Source of the DNA: Rhizobium sp. BK316
Lineage (GTDB): Bacteria > Pseudomonadota > Alphaproteobacteria > Rhizobiales > Rhizobiaceae
Assembly (NCBI RefSeq): GCF_014193695.1
Contig: NZ_JACHZR010000003.1
Span: 62,001-126,000, forward strand
Length of the DNA stretch: 64,000 nucleotides
Direction: 5' to 3'
Shown here: positions 52,828 through 60,554 of the stretch, piece by piece
Layout: every line of letters starts with the position of its first letter
Position numbering within the stretch: position 1 is the stretch's first letter
Translations under genes and position numbers: made by a program
The notes under the pieces: model-generated
Seen by the model: the letters and a program-made list of their open reading frames with translations, nothing else
Database searches by the model: none
What the model was told of the DNA's origin: nothing

Positions 52828-54753
52828 TCAGACCTTGTAGAACTGCTCCGGCATAGTGGGAGCGGGGGTCGGCCAGCCGAAGGAATTCGGCATGGTCTTG
52901 GTGATGTTCTTCATGTTGTTCTTGACGATGCCGTAACCATCCGGCGGCAGGGAAATGCCGAAGACATAGAAGTTCTCGGCAGCACCCTGCAGGATCTGTT
53001 TCATGATCTCCTGCTGGCTAGCTGGATCGGAGGTCGATTTCAGCTTGTCGTAAAGCTCGAGTTGCTTCTTCGTCTCTTCCGGCGGCTCTTCCGCATTGGC
53101 ATTGTTGCGGTCGAGATACCAAAGCTGCCAGGCCGGGGCATACATGGCATTCGAATCCGTCGGCACGTAGTAGCGCGGGTCGAGCATCGCAGCGACGCCG
53201 CCATTCGCACCGAACTGGTGGGCCGTCGCATCGAAATCGCGGCCCTGGCGCACGCGGGTTTCCCAGAGCGAACGGTCCATGGTGCGCATCTGCGCATCGA
53301 TGCCGACCGCCTGGAACATCGGGATGACCAGCTGGAAGAGATCGAGGAAGACGGCGCGCGCCTGGTCGATCTCGAAGATCACCGTCAGGCGGCGGCCCTT
53401 TTCGTCGAGACGGAAGTTCTGGTCGTCGCGCTTCGGGATCAGCGTATCGAGCATGGCATTCGCCTTGTCGACATCGTAGCTGGTGAACTGTGTGGCAAGC
53501 TGCTCGTTGTAGAGTGGATCGCTCTGTTTGATCGAGGGCTGGGCAGGAGCGCCCTGGCCGACGAGCACGGCATCGATCAGCGACTGGCGATCGAGCGCCA
53601 TGGAGAGCGCGGCGCGGAAATCCTTGTTGCGGAAGAGCTTGCGCTTGGTCTCGTCATTGTGGTTCAGGTTGAAGATGAAATTCATCACGTTGGCTTCGGT
53701 CGAAGTCAGCGTATAGAAATCATACTTGCCCTGTTCGCGCGCATCGTAGAGCACCGACTTGTTGTTCGGCGTGGCGATATACTGGTCCATCAGGTCGACT
53801 TCACCTTGCATGGCCTTCAGGAGCAGCACTTGCGGGTCCGCTACCATCTGATAGACGATGCGGTCCATGTAGGGGAGCTGGTTACCCTCCGTATCCACTT
53901 TCCAGTAGAAAGGGTTGCGTTCGGCAATAGCGCGTTCGGTATTCTCGCCGGGCGCTGTCGTAAACATCCAGGCATGCAGGCAGGGCTTCTTCGAGGAGTT
54001 CAGGAAGAAGGCATTGTCATCCTGGAAACCGGAGGCGGACTGGAAGGCGGCGATCCAGCTTTCGAAGCCGCGCTCTTTGGCAAGCTCGTTGGCCTTCGGG
54101 TTATAATCGATATGGAACTGCTCGAGGTAATGTTTGGGGCAGCGGGTCGTGTGGTCGCTATTGGACCAGGCGACCTGAAGCGGGAACATACCGTTAGGTT
54201 TTGCGAAGATAACTTTAAACGTCTGTTCGTCGACGATTTCGAGCTTGGCCGGCTTGCCGGCAGTTTTCCAGTGACCTTGGCCGTTCACGGCAACGCGCTT
54301 GTCGGTAAGGATGGTATCGTACCAGAATTTCACGTCCGCGGTGGTATAGGGTTGGCCGTCCGACCACTTCATACCCTTGCGCAGGCGGATGGTGTATTCG
54401 GTGGAATCCGTATTGCCATCGAAGGCTTCGGCGACGTTCAGCGTCACGCCGGACCAATCGGGCGTGTAGCGCAGCAGCGGCTCATAGGCCTGATAGCGGA
54501 ACAGCATCGACAGCGAACCGCCGCCGACGAGCGCCATATTCCAGTCGCCGCCATATTTGCCGACGCTTTCAACCGGTTTGATGACGAGCGGACTTTCCGG
54601 CAGCCGGTCCTTCAGAGCCGGTAGCACGCCGCTTGAAACTTTCTCCTTCAGAATGTCCGCTTCTTTGAAGTCGGCGGCAAAAACCGGCAGGGCCGGCAGG
54701 ATCAGAACGGCCGAAGTCCCGGCCAGAAACGCACGACGTTTCAGCTTGATCAT
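52828..54753 (-). CDS. ABC transporter substrate-binding protein, family 5, large oligosaccharide type
   Basis: This 641-residue periplasmic protein is longer than peptide-binding DppA (~535) and close to carbohydrate-type Opp binding proteins such as rhizobial AgpA. It has a signal peptide (KLKRRAFLAGTSAVLILPAL, ending VFAAD) and family motifs MKWSDGQPYTTADVKFWYD and FRAALSMALDRQ. GGAGGAG precedes ATG 54753. It is the first gene of the importer/hydrolase unit and divergent from LacI. Confidence 0.9.
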   Translation of the reverse strand: MIKLKRRAFLAGTSAVLILPALPVFAADFKEADILKEKVSSGVLPALKDRLPESPLVIKPVESVGKYGGDWNMALVGGGSLSMLFRYQAYEPLLRYTPDWSGVTLNVAEAFDGNTDSTEYTIRLRKGMKWSDGQPYTTADVKFWYDTILTDKRVAVNGQGHWKTAGKPAKLEIVDEQTFKVIFAKPNGMFPLQVAWSNSDHTTRCPKHYLEQFHIDYNPKANELAKERGFESWIAAFQSASGFQDDNAFFLNSSKKPCLHAWMFTTAPGENTERAIAERNPFYWKVDTEGNQLPYMDRIVYQMVADPQVLLLKAMQGEVDLMDQYIATPNNKSVLYDAREQGKYDFYTLTSTEANVMNFIFNLNHNDETKRKLFRNKDFRAALSMALDRQSLIDAVLVGQGAPAQPSIKQSDPLYNEQLATQFTSYDVDKANAMLDTLIPKRDDQNFRLDEKGRRLTVIFEIDQARAVFLDLFQLVIPMFQAVGIDAQMRTMDRSLWETRVRQGRDFDATAHQFGANGGVAAMLDPRYYVPTDSNAMYAPAWQLWYLDRNNANAEEPPEETKKQLELYDKLKSTSDPASQQEIMKQILQGAAENFYVFGISLPPDGYGIVKNNMKNITKTMPNSFGWPTPAPTMPEQFYKV

Positions 54754-54938
54754 AGGGTTCTCCTCCAAAAATCCCCAGCCCTTATCGTTATTTTTGGCTT
54801 CAGGCTGAGATAACGGAAAGAATACATTTGGATATTGTTAGGTAAAGCGTTATGTTTTGTTATGGCAAGAATTTGCAATTCCGGTAGGGAAGGTGTAGCG
54901 AAGCGCTCCGAATGCCGGACGGGAAATCGAGGTGTAGA
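54754..54938. promoter_or_regulatory. Divergent control region between the importer unit and LacI
   Basis: The AT-rich region holds three copies of the pentamer CGTTA/TAACG (near 54787, 54812 and 54849) in alternating orientation, and an imperfect CG-centred repeat GCGAAGCGCTCCGA just before 54912. These are candidate LacI-family sites, but none is a clean palindrome and no promoter is certain. Confidence 0.35.
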
Positions 54939-55994
54939 GTGGGAAGCAGGGGGCGAGTTACTTTACAGACGATCGCGCGGGAGGTCGGCCTCTCGAAATA
55001 TGCGGTCTCGCGCTCGCTGGCAGGCAAGAGCGGCGTCAGTGAGGAGACGCGCGCGCTGATCCGCGCGACGGCCGAGCGGCTGGGCTATACGCGCCCTGCC
55101 GGCCAATCGCAGACGAACGATATCGCTGTCGTTTTCCACGATCTCGATGCCGTCAACAGTGAACTCTACATGCAGATCCAGAATGGCGTGCAGCGTGAGG
55201 CACACAGGCTGGGCATGGCACTACGCATCCGTTGGACACATAGCGCTGGTCAGCTTGAGGAATTGGCGTGTTCCTGCGCCGGGTTGCTGCTTGTCGGTCC
55301 GCATGACCGGGAGGCAATCGCCGCAGCAACAGCAATCGGGGTGCCGATCGTGCGTTTCGGCTGGGTTGATCCGCTGGAGCAGGCGGATCAGATCACCGGC
55401 ACGGACCATGAGGCGGGCCAGGCCGTGCTTCAATATCTGATCGGGCTTGGTCACCGGTCGATCTGCTATGTCAACGGCACGCCCGGTTTCCGAGGCCGGC
55501 GCGAGCGCTTCTATGGGGCGCGGGAGATTGCAGAACGCTGCGAGGATGTCTCGCTGCATGTGCTGCGGTTCGACGAGCAGGTCGGCTTCGGCGAGGTTTT
55601 CAAGGACCTCAAGGCAAAGGGTATTCACCCGACAGCCTTCTTCTGTGCCCATGACGGACTGGCGCTAACGGTGGTTTCCGAACTGCTGGGCCAGGGCTAT
55701 CGCATTCCCGATGATGTCTCGGTCGTCGGCTTCGGCGATTTCTCACCGGCTACGCAGATTTCGCCGCCGTTGACGACGGTGAAAATGGAAGGGCAGGAGG
55801 GCGGGGCCGTCGGTCTCCGGCTGCTCCTGGAGCGGATAGAAAATCCGCGTCTGCCCGGCATGCCCGCCCGCCGCGTCATGATCGCGTCACGCATCGTCGA
55901 GCGCCGGTCTGCCGGTCCGTGCAAGGTCGCGGCAGCGACCGATCCAGTAAAGCCGCAATCGGAAATCGCTCAGAACAACGCGCTCGTGAAGTGA
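54939..55994 (+). CDS. LacI-family transcriptional regulator
   Basis: This regulator has about 351 residues from GTG 54939, which has GAGG five to six bases upstream; ATG 54912 in the same frame is possible but lacks a good ribosome site. The HTH is TLQTIAREVGLSKYAVSRSL; the effector domain includes FCAHDGLALTVVSELL and DDVSVVGFGDFSP. It is divergent from the importer/hydrolase operon and probably represses it until the imported sugar or a product binds. Confidence 0.9.
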   Translation: MGSRGRVTLQTIAREVGLSKYAVSRSLAGKSGVSEETRALIRATAERLGYTRPAGQSQTNDIAVVFHDLDAVNSELYMQIQNGVQREAHRLGMALRIRWTHSAGQLEELACSCAGLLLVGPHDREAIAAATAIGVPIVRFGWVDPLEQADQITGTDHEAGQAVLQYLIGLGHRSICYVNGTPGFRGRRERFYGAREIAERCEDVSLHVLRFDEQVGFGEVFKDLKAKGIHPTAFFCAHDGLALTVVSELLGQGYRIPDDVSVVGFGDFSPATQISPPLTTVKMEGQEGGAVGLRLLLERIENPRLPGMPARRVMIASRIVERRSAGPCKVAAATDPVKPQSEIAQNNALVK

Positions 55995-56033
55995 TTGGGC
56001 TGGAGTTGCCGGATGGCGGCAGAAAGCTGAACG

Positions 56034-56801
56034 TCAGCCCAACCTCGCTGCAACCGCCTTCACTGCATCGGCACCCGGCGCGAGGGGCTTGTATTCCAGC
56101 CCGATAGCGCCGGTGTAGCCGTTGGCGAAGATCCAGTTGAGGCGGTGAGCGAGATCGATCGTGCCGGTGCTAGGTTCGTTGCGGCCTGGGTGATCGGCCA
56201 CGTGGACGTGAAACACGCGGTCTATGCGGCCAGCCAGAACATCTTCCGTGCGTTCGTCCATAACAGCGGAATGATAGATATCATAAACGATGCCTATTTC
56301 CGGACGGGCGACATCATCGACGATGTCCAGGCCCTCGCTGGTGGAATCGAGGAAATAACCGATATGGTCGATGCGGATGTTGAGCGGTTCCACACCGAGG
56401 CGCACGCCGCTACCATCAAGGATATCGGCGCCGGCTCGCAGTGTTTCCGTCAGCGCCTTGCGTTGTTCATCCCGCGTGAAGCCCGCGAGATCGTCGCCGG
56501 CCTGCGCGATCAGGACAGGCGCGCCGAGGCGTTTTGCGACGGCAACGGAATCGGCAAGGCCGTTCAGCCAGGTCTCGCGATTGGCGGCGTTGGTGAGCGC
56601 GATCATCGGCTCGGCGACAAGGCTCGTTACCTTGAGACCGGTTTCCTTCAATGCAGCTTCGATCGCGTCGAGATCCTTGTCCGTCCAGCGCCAGAATTCG
56701 ATCGCATCGAGACCGGCGGCATGGGCACGGCGGATGCGATCGGCGAAAATGTCGCCGTCCTCGGCAAACAGCCATTCGATGCAAGCTGAATAAAGTCGCA
56801 T
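56034..56801 (-). CDS. Hyi-like TIM-barrel isomerase, second copy
   Basis: This 255-residue paralogue of the gene at 45831-46610 keeps Glu138 (GVEPLN), Asp174 and His177 (VYDIYHSA) and Glu236 (GLEYKP), and shares the phrase PGRNEP. Gln of Hyi is His200 here (HVHVADHPG), so specificity may differ. GGAGGAG precedes the ATG. It converges on LacI and diverges from the SDR gene. It may be a hydroxypyruvate, 2-oxotetronate or ketose isomerase/epimerase. Confidence 0.83.
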   Translation of the reverse strand: MRLYSACIEWLFAEDGDIFADRIRRAHAAGLDAIEFWRWTDKDLDAIEAALKETGLKVTSLVAEPMIALTNAANRETWLNGLADSVAVAKRLGAPVLIAQAGDDLAGFTRDEQRKALTETLRAGADILDGSGVRLGVEPLNIRIDHIGYFLDSTSEGLDIVDDVARPEIGIVYDIYHSAVMDERTEDVLAGRIDRVFHVHVADHPGRNEPSTGTIDLAHRLNWIFANGYTGAIGLEYKPLAPGADAVKAVAARLG

Positions 56802-56966
56802 GAAAACTCCTCCACTATCGCTTCAGGCATGTGACAGATCCCAGCCTGCGGCAAGAGGGATCGGCTCCTGATGCTGATGATTTTCCGCCGTGGCTTGACG
56901 GGCAGAACCAATGCCGGAAGAGTTGGCGGATCGGCCGGAGCTGCCGGCCGCATTCGGGAGGATTTC

Positions 56967-57755
56967 ATGGATCTGGGATTGAAGGGAAAGACTGCGGTCA
57001 TCACCGGCGGTTCCGTCGGCATCGGGCTGGCGATCGCCGAAGGGCTGGCGGCCGAGGGCGCCAACCTCATTTTGTCTGCGCGTGGACGCGAGCGGCTGGA
57101 TGCCGAAGCCGTGCGCATCGCTGAAAAATATGATGTCAGCGCCATTGCGGTCGAAAGCGATGTGGCGACTGTCGAAGGTACGGAGGCGATCATCGCGGCG
57201 GCAGCCGACCATGGTGGAGCGGATATTCTCATCAACAATGCCGGCACCGGCTCCAATGAGACGGTCATGGAGGCGCCCGACGAGAAGTGGCAGGCGTATT
57301 TTGATCTGCATGTGATGGCCGCCGTGCGCCTTGCCCGCGGAATTGCGCCGCTGATGAAGAAGCGCGGCGGCGGAGTGATCCTCCATAATGCCTCGATCTG
57401 CGCCGTGCAACCGCTCTGGTACGAGCCGATCTACAATGTCACCAAGGCGGCGCTCATGATGTTTTCCAAGACGCTTTCCACGGAGCTTGTGAAGGACAAG
57501 ATCCGCGTCAACTGCGTCAATGCCGGCCTCATTCTGACACCCGACTGGATCAAGACTGCCAAGCAACTGACGGCCGAGACTGGCGGTGACTGGGAGGGTT
57601 ACCTGCAAAGCGTGGCGGATGAACATGCCTCATCCAAGCGTTTCGGCACGCCGGAGGAGCTCGCAAATTTCTTCGTTTTCCTCTGCTCCGACCGGTCGAG
57701 CTATAGCATCGGTTCTACCTATTTCGTCGATGGCGGCATGCTGAAAACAGTCTAG
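56967..57755 (+). CDS. Short-chain dehydrogenase/reductase (SDR)
   Basis: This 262-residue NAD(P)-dependent oxidoreductase has TGGSVGIGLAIAEGLA as the cofactor motif, NNAGTG, active-site Ser in NASICAV and YxxxK in YNVTK. GGGAGGA before ATG 56967 sets the start; the longer frame has no ribosome site. It is divergent from the second Hyi-like gene across 165 bases, with which it may share control. The substrate is probably a sugar-derived alcohol or keto compound. Confidence 0.9.
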   Translation: MDLGLKGKTAVITGGSVGIGLAIAEGLAAEGANLILSARGRERLDAEAVRIAEKYDVSAIAVESDVATVEGTEAIIAAAADHGGADILINNAGTGSNETVMEAPDEKWQAYFDLHVMAAVRLARGIAPLMKKRGGGVILHNASICAVQPLWYEPIYNVTKAALMMFSKTLSTELVKDKIRVNCVNAGLILTPDWIKTAKQLTAETGGDWEGYLQSVADEHASSKRFGTPEELANFFVFLCSDRSSYSIGSTYFVDGGMLKTV

Positions 57756-57767
57756 CTCCCGCGATTT

Positions 57768-57802
57768 CCGGTCCCGCATCAGCCTGTTGGTGTGGGGACC
57801 GG
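57768..57802 (+). terminator. Possible terminator after the SDR gene
   Basis: CCGGTCCC and GGGACCGG pair across a 19-base spacer that can itself pair partly. It starts thirteen bases after the SDR stop. It lacks a T-run, so it may be Rho-assisted or only stabilising. Confidence 0.45.
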
Positions 57803-57854
57803 CATTAAACTTCAGAAGACTTCGGAAGAGCGGTTTCGCGGCAACATAAATCGC

Positions 57855-57884
57855 CAAAATAACCCATAAAAACGGGTTATTTTG
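57855..57884. promoter_or_regulatory. Perfect inverted repeat upstream of the Rrf2 gene
   Basis: CAAAATAACCC and GGGTTATTTTG form perfect 11-bp arms eight bases apart, centred about 90 bases before the Rrf2 start. The A/T-rich outer and C/G inner pattern fits a dimeric regulator site, most simply autoregulation by Rrf2. A TTGACT at 57901-57906 could be a -35, without a clear -10. Confidence 0.6.
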
Positions 57885-57959
57885 TTGTCTCTTCATGGTT
57901 TTGACTCTATTTGCCTGCTATTACAGAAGAATAATGCCGCAAAGTGCAGGGCGACCGAG

Positions 57960-58421
57960 ATGCTGACGAAAAAGGGAAAATACGGATTGAAGGCGCTGGT
58001 TGATCTGGCGCGGCTGGCGCCGGGCGAAACCGCCTTCATCAATGATATTGCTTCGCGCAACAACATCCCGAAGAAGTTCCTCGACACGATCCTCTTGGAA
58101 TTGCGCAATGTCGGCATTCTGCGGTCGAAGAAGGGGCCGGGCGGTGGCTATTCGCTTTCGCGCCCTGCGTCGGAGATCCGCATCGGTCACGTCATCCGCA
58201 CGCTGGACGGGCCGCTCGCGCCGATCCGCTGTGCTAGCCGCACGGCCTATGAGGCTTGCGATGATTGTTCCGATCCCGAGACCTGTCAGGTGCGGCGCTC
58301 GATGACCGAAGTCCGGGACGCGATCGCCGCCATTCTCGACAATATGACACTCGAGCAGTTCGTTGCCGGTGGCGGCATCGAAACGGTCGAGGAAAAGGTC
58401 CCGGTTTCTGCCGCGAGCTGA
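57960..58421 (+). CDS. Rrf2-family transcriptional regulator, probably Fe-S
   Basis: This 153-residue regulator has the N-terminal winged helix (KYGLKALVDLARL, NNIPKKFLDTILLEL) and RSKKGPGGGYSLSRP wing typical of Rrf2. Four cysteines at 91, 100, 103 and 109 lie where IscR, NsrR and RirA bind a [2Fe-2S] cluster. ATG 57960 begins the normal family N terminus; upstream in-frame codons do not. The convergent neighbour is an SfnB-like monooxygenase, so a link to sulfur or iron supply is plausible. Confidence 0.88.
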   Translation: MLTKKGKYGLKALVDLARLAPGETAFINDIASRNNIPKKFLDTILLELRNVGILRSKKGPGGGYSLSRPASEIRIGHVIRTLDGPLAPIRCASRTAYEACDDCSDPETCQVRRSMTEVRDAIAAILDNMTLEQFVAGGGIETVEEKVPVSAAS

Positions 58422-58441
58422 TCCGCTCTCTTCGTTTTTCC

Positions 58442-58482
58442 GCAATTCCGGCAAAGCCGCTGCACACTTCTGCCGGAATTGC
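58442..58482. terminator. Bidirectional terminator hairpin
   Basis: GCAATTCCGGCA and TGCCGGAATTGC form perfect 12-bp arms with a 17-base loop between the convergent Rrf2 and SfnB-like genes. On the plus strand TTCAGTTTT follows. Confidence 0.7.
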
Positions 58483-58483
58483 T

Positions 58484-59608
58484 TCAGTTTTCGCTGATTT
58501 TCAGAATATGCGCTCCCGCTGCGTTCAGCAGCGGTTCGCGTTGAATCGCCATGTCGTGGATACGGGCGTTCCTCCAGTGACGGTCGAGGTTGAGCGCTAT
58601 GCTACCCGTTGTGCCCCGAGCCAGTTCGAAGAGAGCATTTGCCGTTGCCAGCGCCACCTCGGTTGCCGTGAGGCAGGCGGATGAGGCGGAGAAACAGGCT
58701 TCCGCCATGGCTGCCCCGGCGGGGCTTACCTGGGCGATATCAAGCTTGCGGCCGGCCTGTTCCAGCGCTCCAGTCGCGGTTTCGATACGGATTGCATGCT
58801 CGCCGATTTTGCTGGAGAAGGCAGAGGGGTCCTTCGCCATGAGAAGCAGGTCGGAAAAGGCGGCGCGGGCTATGCCGAGGCCGACGGCTGCATGCAGCAG
58901 AAGGCCCAGAGATTTTTCCGTTGCGTGATCGCCGGAAAGGGCGGCGGTGACGGTATCGGCATTTACATGCAGCTTGCCGGCAATCAGCGTTGCCGTGCCG
59001 TTGGTGCGGAGGCCGAAGGCGTCCCAATCGTCCACCGCCTGCAATTCGTCGCTGTCACGCTGAAGATGGAGCGTTACCCTGCGGCCGCCGGGATCGATCG
59101 CTGCCACGGCGATCCAGTCGGAAAAGAGAATAGCTGCTGCCTGTTCCGACCGGCCTGTCAGGCGAAAGCCGGAGCCTTCGGCAACGAGGCCTGCCTGCTC
59201 GCTAAAGCGGGTGGCGGCGAAGCGGTCGCCGTCCAGTGCGCGGGCAAAGAGGGTGCTCTTCAACTCTTCCGAAGGCTGGTTTCGCAGCCCTTCCAGCACG
59301 CGGAAGTGAGATGCCAGCACGTTGCCGATCGAGGCGTCGCTTTCGGCGATGATGGCGACGATCTCGGCGAGCAGGGCGTTCGAAACATCGAGCCCCTGAT
59401 ATTCCGGGGGCACGGTGATTGCCGTCAGGCCGGATTGCGAGAGCGTGTCGAGCTCGGCATTGGGCATGAGGCGATTGATGTCGCGCTCGTTTGCCTGCCG
59501 GCGAAAGGCGGCCGCAAGCTCGCGGGCCGTGGAAACGGCTTCTTCCTCGGTCTCGATGCGATGCGCCGGAGGGCGCACATTGTCGTGCAACTGCGATACG
59601 GTGCCCAT
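58484..59608 (-). CDS. SfnB/DszC-like flavin-dependent monooxygenase (acyl-CoA dehydrogenase fold)
   Basis: This 374-residue protein has the acyl-CoA dehydrogenase fold but the C-terminal pattern SIALNLDRHWRNARIHDM seen in DszC and SfnB, which use reduced flavin to oxidise organosulfur compounds. The N-terminal part (LTAITVPPEYQGLDVSN, SIGNVLASHFRVLE) fits. The family also includes hydroxylases of aromatic substrates. No flavin reductase is nearby. Its product may release sulfur from sulfones or similar compounds. Confidence 0.82.
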   Translation of the reverse strand: MGTVSQLHDNVRPPAHRIETEEEAVSTARELAAAFRRQANERDINRLMPNAELDTLSQSGLTAITVPPEYQGLDVSNALLAEIVAIIAESDASIGNVLASHFRVLEGLRNQPSEELKSTLFARALDGDRFAATRFSEQAGLVAEGSGFRLTGRSEQAAAILFSDWIAVAAIDPGGRRVTLHLQRDSDELQAVDDWDAFGLRTNGTATLIAGKLHVNADTVTAALSGDHATEKSLGLLLHAAVGLGIARAAFSDLLLMAKDPSAFSSKIGEHAIRIETATGALEQAGRKLDIAQVSPAGAAMAEACFSASSACLTATEVALATANALFELARGTTGSIALNLDRHWRNARIHDMAIQREPLLNAAGAHILKISEN

Positions 59609-59708
59609 CTGCCACTCTTTCCTTATGTTAAAAAAGTGCGCGATTGCATCGGCTTGCGTAAGACCGGTTTTTCCACAAAAGCCCGACCGGCCGAATTTTC
59701 CTACCAGC

Positions 59709-59736
59709 TTGATCGACTTGCCGTATGCTCTAGTTA
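59709..59736 (+). promoter_or_regulatory. Possible sigma-70 promoter of the phosphatase gene
   Basis: TTGATC (59709-59714) and TAGTTA (59731-59736) are 16 bases apart, 35 bases before the chosen start at 59771. Confidence 0.4.
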
Positions 59737-59770
59737 TGGTTAAGGGACGGCCAACTGATCAGGAATGATG

Positions 59771-60547
59771 ATGAGCGATTCTCTTGCACGAAGCCGCGAG
59801 GGTTCGAAGGCTGGACGTCAGCCGCGTCCGCGCGTGAGCATGGATATAGCCGAAATCCCGACCTATGCCATCGGCGACGTGCACGGTCGTCTCGACCTGC
59901 TGCAGAAAGCGGAAGAGGCGATCGTGCGCGATGCCGAGCATCTGCCGGGCACCAAGCTCATCGTCATGCTCGGCGATTATGTCGATCGCGGCCCTCAATC
60001 GGCGCATGTTCTCAGCCATCTCATGGATCCGGCGCCCGAAGGCTTCGAGCGCATCTGCCTTGCCGGTAACCATGAGATCGTCATGCTCGACTATATCGAC
60101 GGCTGGGCATCCTATGACGACTGGATGACCATGGGTGCTGCCGAGCTTCTGCGATCTTACGGTCTCGATCCCGATCATCTGCCGCTTGTCTTCCGCTCCG
60201 GTGCGCAGCTCGACGCCTTCATCCGCCAATCGCTGCCGCATACGCATATCGACTTTATCCGCGCCATGCCGATCATGCTTGACACGCCTGACGTCGTCTT
60301 CGTGCATGCCGGTATCGATCCGCGGGTGACGCTCGAAGAGCAAGCGGATGACGACCTGGCCTTCATCCGCCAGCGTTTCCTGGAAAGCCCACTGCCGCTG
60401 CCGAAACTCATCGTGCACGGACATACACCCAGCGACCAGCCGGATGTACAGCCGATGCGGCTGAACCTCGATACCCGCGCCTTCAGGAGCGGCAAGCTCT
60501 CCGTTGCCCGCTTCTGGCAGGGGCAGGTTCACCTATTCTCCACCTAA
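59771..60547 (+). CDS. Serine/threonine-type metallophosphatase
   Basis: This phosphatase of the calcineurin-like superfamily has 258 residues, with all metal motifs: GDVHGR, GDYVDRG, GNHE, and later VHAGID and HGHT. These bind two metals and match bacterial PrpA/ApaH-like enzymes. Three ATG codons follow AGGA in frame; the third (59771) has the best spacing, six bases. The substrate may be phosphoprotein or diadenosine polyphosphate. It ends eight bases before the convergent RND gene. Confidence 0.9.
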   Translation: MSDSLARSREGSKAGRQPRPRVSMDIAEIPTYAIGDVHGRLDLLQKAEEAIVRDAEHLPGTKLIVMLGDYVDRGPQSAHVLSHLMDPAPEGFERICLAGNHEIVMLDYIDGWASYDDWMTMGAAELLRSYGLDPDHLPLVFRSGAQLDAFIRQSLPHTHIDFIRAMPIMLDTPDVVFVHAGIDPRVTLEEQADDDLAFIRQRFLESPLPLPKLIVHGHTPSDQPDVQPMRLNLDTRAFRSGKLSVARFWQGQVHLFST

Positions 60548-60554
60548 GCCCCGC

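Noticed and set aside
52042..54624. Very long open frame (about 860 codons) on the plus strand opposite the GHL6-like and binding-protein genes
   Set aside because: It is antisense to two clearly recognisable genes, has no ribosome site and shows skewed composition expected from GC-rich third positions. Similar long antisense frames occur opposite other genes.
56871..56966. Upstream extension of the SDR gene
   Set aside because: The normal SDR N terminus begins at 56967 after GGGAGGA; the extra 32 residues are Arg/Gly-rich filler over the divergent promoter.
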